A stretch of DNA of 64,000 nt, from assembly GCA_001306305.2 (NCBI GenBank), contig CP155577.1, forward strand, positions 558,001 to 622,000, written 5' to 3'. Shown in pieces: positions 60,155-64,000 of this stretch; position 1 is the first letter of the stretch; every line of letters begins with the position of its first letter. The translations under genes and the position numbers were made by a program. The DNA is from Citromicrobium bathyomarinum. GTDB taxonomy: Bacteria; Pseudomonadota; Alphaproteobacteria; Sphingomonadales; Sphingomonadaceae. The notes under the pieces were generated by a model. The model worked only from the letters and a program-made list of their open reading frames with translations, had not been told where the DNA came from and ran no database searches.

Positions 60155-60424
60155 ATGTTGAGTTGGATTATCGCGATTATCATCGGCGGTGTGGCGGGCT
60201 GGATTGCCTCCATGATCATGGGCCGCGATGCCTCGATGGGCATCTTCTGGAACATCATCGTCGGCCTTATCGGCTCGCTGATCGGTAACTGGGTCGGCAA
60301 CGCCTTCTTCGGCGTGGGTGGCCCGATCGGCGAATTCAGCCTGACCGGCTTCATCGTCGCCATCGTCGGTGCCGTGATCCTTCTCGCGATCGCCAATCTG
60401 GTACAGCGCGGGCGCGTTCGCTAA
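60155..60424 (+). CDS. GlsB/YeaQ/YmgE family stress-response membrane protein
   Basis: An 89-residue protein with three hydrophobic helices and glycine-rich turns: IIAIIIGGVAGWIASMIMG, IFWNIIVGLIGSLIGNWVG and LTGFIVAIVGAVILLAI. This is the usual layout of the transglycosylase-associated (GlsB/YeaQ) family, small inner-membrane proteins induced by stress whose activity is unknown. The perfect EcfG promoter just upstream and the terminator just downstream make it a single-gene stress unit. Confidence 0.92.
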   Translation: MLSWIIAIIIGGVAGWIASMIMGRDASMGIFWNIIVGLIGSLIGNWVGNAFFGVGGPIGEFSLTGFIVAIVGAVILLAIANLVQRGRVR

Positions 60425-60449
60425 GCTCGGCACGTCATAGAGACACCGG

Positions 60450-60486
60450 AAAAGGCGGTGCGGCCAGCAGGTCGCACCGCCTTTTT
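60450..60486 (+). terminator. Rho-independent terminator after the stress protein gene
   Basis: GGCGGTGCG (60454-60462) pairs exactly with CGCACCGCC (60473-60481) around a 10-base loop, followed by TTTTT (60482-60486). AAAA precedes the stem, so it could work in both directions. Confidence 0.9.
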
Positions 60487-60659
60487 GCTGTGCGCTGCGC
60501 GGCCCCGAACACAGCTCTCGTTCGTCAGGCTTGCTAGGCAGTTGGTAGAGGAGCCGATTGCCGGTTGCGAATAGCGGCCCTAAGGCAAGTCCGGATCGAT
60601 AAATCGCCCCCGACCTGCGTCGGAGAGGCGAAGCAACCGCCAGTGCGAACGGACCGAAC

Positions 60660-61853
60660 ATGAATTATCAGCCGACGGTCGGACACGACGAGAATGAGGG
60701 CAGGATGAGCAACCCCTACACGACCACTCCAGACAGTGAATCGAAGGGTGGGCGGACACGCATTGTCATCATCCTGGCGGTCGTCGTGGTCGCGCTGCTT
60801 ATTGGCGGCTGGTTCTACCTCAGCTCGACCAACGAGGCCCCGGCCCCGGTCGATGCGGGCTCCCAGGCGGCCGACATCACGGTCATGAAGCCGGGCAGGG
60901 GCGCGATCGAGGGCACCATCACCGCGACCGGCACCATCGCCGCGCGGCGTTCGCTCCCCGTCGGCGTGGTCGGCGAAGGCGGCCGGGTCGTTTCGGTCAA
61001 CGTCGAACAGGGCCAGTGGGTCAATGCCGGGCAGGTGCTCGCTTCGATCGACCGCTCTGTCCAGAACCAGCAGGCGCGCGCACAGGCCGCGCAAATCCAA
61101 GTCGCCCGGGCCGACGCCGAGCTGGCCCAGAGCAATCTCGACCGTGCGCTCCAGCTGGTCGAGCGCGGGTTCGTCTCGCAAGCCGATGTCGACCGTCTGA
61201 CCGCGACGCGCGATGCAGCCCGTGCACGGGTTGCGGTGGCACAGGCCCAGCTGGGCGAGCTGCGTGAGCGCAACGCGCGGCTCAACATCGTCGCGCCCGC
61301 ATCGGGTCTTATCCTGGAACGCAATATCGAGCCCGGGCAAACGGTGGGCGGTGGCACGCCATCGGTCTTCGTGATTGCCCAAGGTGGCCAGATGGAACTG
61401 CGCGCGCAGGTTGGCGAAAACGAGCTGCAGAAGCTGTCTGTCGGGATCCCGGCAGAGGTCTCTCCGGTCGGATCGAACGAGACCTATACCGGCCAGATCT
61501 GGCAGATCGAGCCGACCGTCGACGCGCAGAGCCGCCAGGGAGTCGCCCGGATCGCACTGAAGTACGCACCCGGTTTGCGGCCCGGCGGCTTTGCAACCGC
61601 AACCATTCGCAGCGGCACCACGGTTGCTCCGCTGCTGCCCGAAAGCGCGGTCCTTGCCGATGACGAGGGCAGCTATGTCTACATCGTCGGCCCGGACAAC
61701 ACCGTCGTCCGCCGCGCGATCGAGACCGGCATGGTTACCTCGCGCGGGGTCGCGATCACCGGTGGTCTGTCGGGCGACGAGCAGGTCGTGCTGCGCGCAG
61801 GCGGCTTCCTCAATCCGGGCGAGCGGGTGAACCCGGTCGCGCAGAAGGACTGA
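60660..61853 (+). CDS. RND efflux periplasmic adaptor (membrane fusion protein)
   Basis: A 397-residue adaptor. A cytoplasmic tail is followed by one helix (IVIILAVVVVALLIGGWFYL). The split lipoyl domain flanks an alpha-hairpin rich in Ala/Gln/Arg (about 120-205). The barrel and membrane-proximal domains follow, with LNIVAPASGLILERNIEPGQ and VEPTVD/QSRQG-type strands. It links the RND pump to an outer-membrane channel. The pump gene starts five bases after its stop. ATG 60705, with AGGGCAGG directly before it, is an alternative start. Substrate is unknown, and no outer-membrane factor is in the window. Confidence 0.9.
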   Translation: MNYQPTVGHDENEGRMSNPYTTTPDSESKGGRTRIVIILAVVVVALLIGGWFYLSSTNEAPAPVDAGSQAADITVMKPGRGAIEGTITATGTIAARRSLPVGVVGEGGRVVSVNVEQGQWVNAGQVLASIDRSVQNQQARAQAAQIQVARADAELAQSNLDRALQLVERGFVSQADVDRLTATRDAARARVAVAQAQLGELRERNARLNIVAPASGLILERNIEPGQTVGGGTPSVFVIAQGGQMELRAQVGENELQKLSVGIPAEVSPVGSNETYTGQIWQIEPTVDAQSRQGVARIALKYAPGLRPGGFATATIRSGTTVAPLLPESAVLADDEGSYVYIVGPDNTVVRRAIETGMVTSRGVAITGGLSGDEQVVLRAGGFLNPGERVNPVAQKD

Positions 61854-61858
61854 GCACG

Positions 61859-64000
61859 ATGAACTTCCGCAACATCTCCGCCTGGTCGATCCGCAACCCG
61901 GTCATTCCGCTGGTCTTCTTTACTGCGCTATTGCTGGCGGGTCTGCTCAGCTTCAGCCGGATGGACGTGGTCAACAACCCGGAGATCGAATTCCCTGCGG
62001 TCAACGTCAATATCTCGCAGCCCGGCGCGGCGCCGACGGAGATCGAGAACCAGATAACCCAACTGGTCGAATCCGCGGTCCGCTCGATCAACGGCGTGAA
62101 AAACATCAATTCGACCGCGTCGGAAGGCAATTCCAGCACCTTCATCGAATTCGAGATCGGCACCGATCCGAATGATGCGGTGTCCGAAGTGACCAACGCG
62201 ATCAATACGGTTCGCGGCTCGCTGCCCGACGGAATCCTCGAACCACGCGTTTCGAAGGAAGAGATTTCCGGAGGTTTCCTGGGGATCTACGCGGTCGAAG
62301 CCGACGACATGACGCTGGAGCAGCTCAGCTGGTTCATCGACGATGTGGTGGCCAAGCGCTTGCTCGGCGTGGAAGGCATGGCCGAGGTCAATCGCTTCGC
62401 GGGGGTCGATCGCGAAATCGAGGTGATCCTCGATCCCCAAGCCATCCAGTCCTACGGAGTCACCGCCAGCCAGTTGAACGGTGTGCTGCGGCAGAACAAC
62501 CTCAATGCCGCAGGCGGTGCAGCCGAGGTTGGTGGCACGCGCCAGTCTGTGCGCGTGCTGGGCAATAGTCAGGACGCCTATGCCCTTTCGCAGCAGCAGA
62601 TCCAGCTGGGCGACGGGCGCACGATCAAGCTCGCCGATGTTGCGACCGTGCGCGACGGCTATTCCGAGCAGACCTCGATCAGCAAGGTCCGCGACAAGGA
62701 AGTCGTCAACTTCGCCATGTCGCGTGCCAAGGGCGCGTCCGATGTTTCGACCTTCCATGACGCGCTTGAGGAAATCGAGAAGATCGAGGCGGAAAACCCG
62801 GGCGTCCACTTCATCCAGCTGTTCAACACGGTGAAGTATACCGAGGAACAGTACGAGAGCTCGATGGCGATGATGATCGAGGGCGCTTTGCTCGCGGTCG
62901 TGGTGGTGTTTTTCTTCCTGCGCGACTGGCGCGCGACGTTCATTTCCGCGGTTGCTATCCCGCTCTCGGCGATCCCGACCTTCTGGTTCATGGATCTGCT
63001 CGGGTTCAACCTGAACTCATTATCTTTGCTGGCGCTCGCGCTGGTGGCAGGCGTGCTGGTCGACGATGCGATCGTGGAGATCGAGAACATCGTCAGACAC
63101 ATGCGAATGGGCAAGGACGCCTACGAGGCGTCGATCGATGCGGCGGATGAGATCGGTCTGCCGGTGGTCGCGACCAGCTTCTGCATCGTCGCGGTCTTCC
63201 TGCCTGTCGGCCTGATGCCGGGCATTTCCGGACAGTTCTTCAAGAACTTCGGGATCACCGTGGTGGTTGCGGTGCTGATGTCGCTGGCGGTCGCCCGCAT
63301 GATCACGCCTATGCTCGCGGCCTACTTCCTCAAGTCCAAGGGCCATGCCAGCCATGGTGAGGGCCCGATGATGGACCGCTACATGGGCATCCTCCACTGG
63401 ACGCTCGAACGTGGCAAGATGCTCCGTCGTCGTGAAGGCATCGAACCCCCGAAAAAGCGGTTTGCCTACCTGCCGGCGCTGCTGGTGACGGCGCTGGTGC
63501 TGATTGCGGTGACCGCCGTGGCCTTCTTCGGCGTGAACGGCGCGCTGAGCGGGCTGGGTCTTGCCGAGAAGGTGGGTGGCGCGGTCGCCTCTTCACCCGA
63601 GTCCGTGGCGGGCACATTCTATAACCGGATCGTTGGGATCGTGCAGATGGCGCTGGCCGCCGCGATCGCCTTCGCCGCCGGCTGGATCGTGCTCAAGCTG
63701 CTCGGCTTGCTGAGCTCGGTGTTCGGCCCGCGCGCCCGCGAAGTGTGGCGCTATCTCGAGGCGCGCTTCTACGACCATCGCGTGTGGATGCTGATGATCG
63801 GCTATTTCGCGCTGCTGCTGACCGTGCAGCTGTTCATGAGTGTGCCTGGCCAGTTCCAGCCGAATGTCGACAGCGACAACAGCCAGGTCCAGATCGAAAT
63901 GGTCCCCGGTACGACGCTGGAAGATACCGAGGCAGTCGCAGACCGGGTCGCCACGCTACTGTACGAACAGCCCGAGGTGGAGCGTGCGCTGGAGCGGGTG
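61859..64000 (+). CDS. RND efflux transporter permease, N-terminal part (cut by window edge)
   Basis: The first 714 codons of an AcrB/HAE1-type proton-driven pump; the frame is open to the window end. The opening is SIRNPVIPLVFFTALLLAGL (helix 1). The porter segments follow, and the proton-relay helix has AGVLVDDAIVEIENIVRH. The next helices end at ARMITPMLAAYFL. An insertion of about 115 residues (63430-63775) carries two additional hydrophobic segments before the helix WMLMIGYFALLLTVQLF, which matches helix 7 with the following PGQFQPNVDSDNSQV. Most RND pumps have only a short linker there. It is coupled to the adaptor gene. Confidence 0.9.
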   Translation, partial: MNFRNISAWSIRNPVIPLVFFTALLLAGLLSFSRMDVVNNPEIEFPAVNVNISQPGAAPTEIENQITQLVESAVRSINGVKNINSTASEGNSSTFIEFEIGTDPNDAVSEVTNAINTVRGSLPDGILEPRVSKEEISGGFLGIYAVEADDMTLEQLSWFIDDVVAKRLLGVEGMAEVNRFAGVDREIEVILDPQAIQSYGVTASQLNGVLRQNNLNAAGGAAEVGGTRQSVRVLGNSQDAYALSQQQIQLGDGRTIKLADVATVRDGYSEQTSISKVRDKEVVNFAMSRAKGASDVSTFHDALEEIEKIEAENPGVHFIQLFNTVKYTEEQYESSMAMMIEGALLAVVVVFFFLRDWRATFISAVAIPLSAIPTFWFMDLLGFNLNSLSLLALALVAGVLVDDAIVEIENIVRHMRMGKDAYEASIDAADEIGLPVVATSFCIVAVFLPVGLMPGISGQFFKNFGITVVVAVLMSLAVARMITPMLAAYFLKSKGHASHGEGPMMDRYMGILHWTLERGKMLRRREGIEPPKKRFAYLPALLVTALVLIAVTAVAFFGVNGALSGLGLAEKVGGAVASSPESVAGTFYNRIVGIVQMALAAAIAFAAGWIVLKLLGLLSSVFGPRAREVWRYLEARFYDHRVWMLMIGYFALLLTVQLFMSVPGQFQPNVDSDNSQVQIEMVPGTTLEDTEAVADRVATLLYEQPEVERALERV

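Noticed and set aside
1-64000. CRISPR arrays, tRNA or rRNA genes, prophage or integrase genes
   Set aside because: No regularly spaced short repeats, cloverleaf-like segments or phage-type genes were seen; the only mobile element is the IS5-family insertion.

Overview
The window is about 64 kb of GC-rich DNA from an alphaproteobacterium, most likely a sphingomonad of the Erythrobacteraceae type. The evidence is the pair of alphaproteobacterial cell-cycle regulators TrcR and SciP, a perfect EcfG-type general stress promoter, a Coq7-type ubiquinone hydroxylase, and the housekeeping order nadD-rsfS-rlmH-envC-ctpA-dsbB-coq7. The lineage call is inferred from gene content. I see no rRNA, tRNA or CRISPR array.

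Layout. 1-5.2 kb: quinone oxidoreductase end, LpxH-like phosphoesterase plus glycosyltransferase, trcR and fadD. 5.2-7.0 kb (minus strand): M23 endopeptidase and bactofilin. 7.0-13.1 kb: the nadD-to-coq7 series and a secreted protein. 13.2-48.8 kb: a large surface-polysaccharide locus. 48.9-59.3 kb: lipoprotein, fabI, YihY protein, DnaJ-like chaperone, the GDP-mannose pair manC/manA, pdxH, a cation efflux protein, a PhzF protein, a serine hydrolase and mnmA. 59.4-64 kb: sciP, a GlsB/YeaQ stress protein and an RND efflux pair that runs off the right edge.

The polysaccharide locus looks like a Wzx/Wzy-dependent O-antigen or exopolysaccharide system. WecB and WecC would make UDP-ManNAcA. WbpA, WbpB, WbpE and WbpD would make UDP-GlcNAc3NAcA. 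A WbpG-HisH-HisF set would convert an acetamido group to an acetamidino group. FnlA, FnlB and FnlC would make UDP-L-FucNAc, followed by WbuB (transferase) and WbuC. A polyprenyl-phosphate sugar transferase starts the unit, Wzx flips it, and Wza/Wzc-type proteins control export and chain length.

Two structural features stand out. First, the wza-wzc pair is present twice as a 2,981-bp direct repeat, identical wherever compared (16806-19786 and 44302-47282), flanking nearly the whole sugar-assembly cluster; one crossover would delete 27,496 bp. Second, the polymerase gene wzy is broken by a 955-bp IS5-family element with a TTA target duplication, and precise excision would restore one 460-codon frame. 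A second polymerase/ligase-like gene sits beside the right wza-wzc copy. Two secreted or propeller-like proteins of unknown function flank wzx and are the best candidates for undescribed polysaccharide-processing activities.
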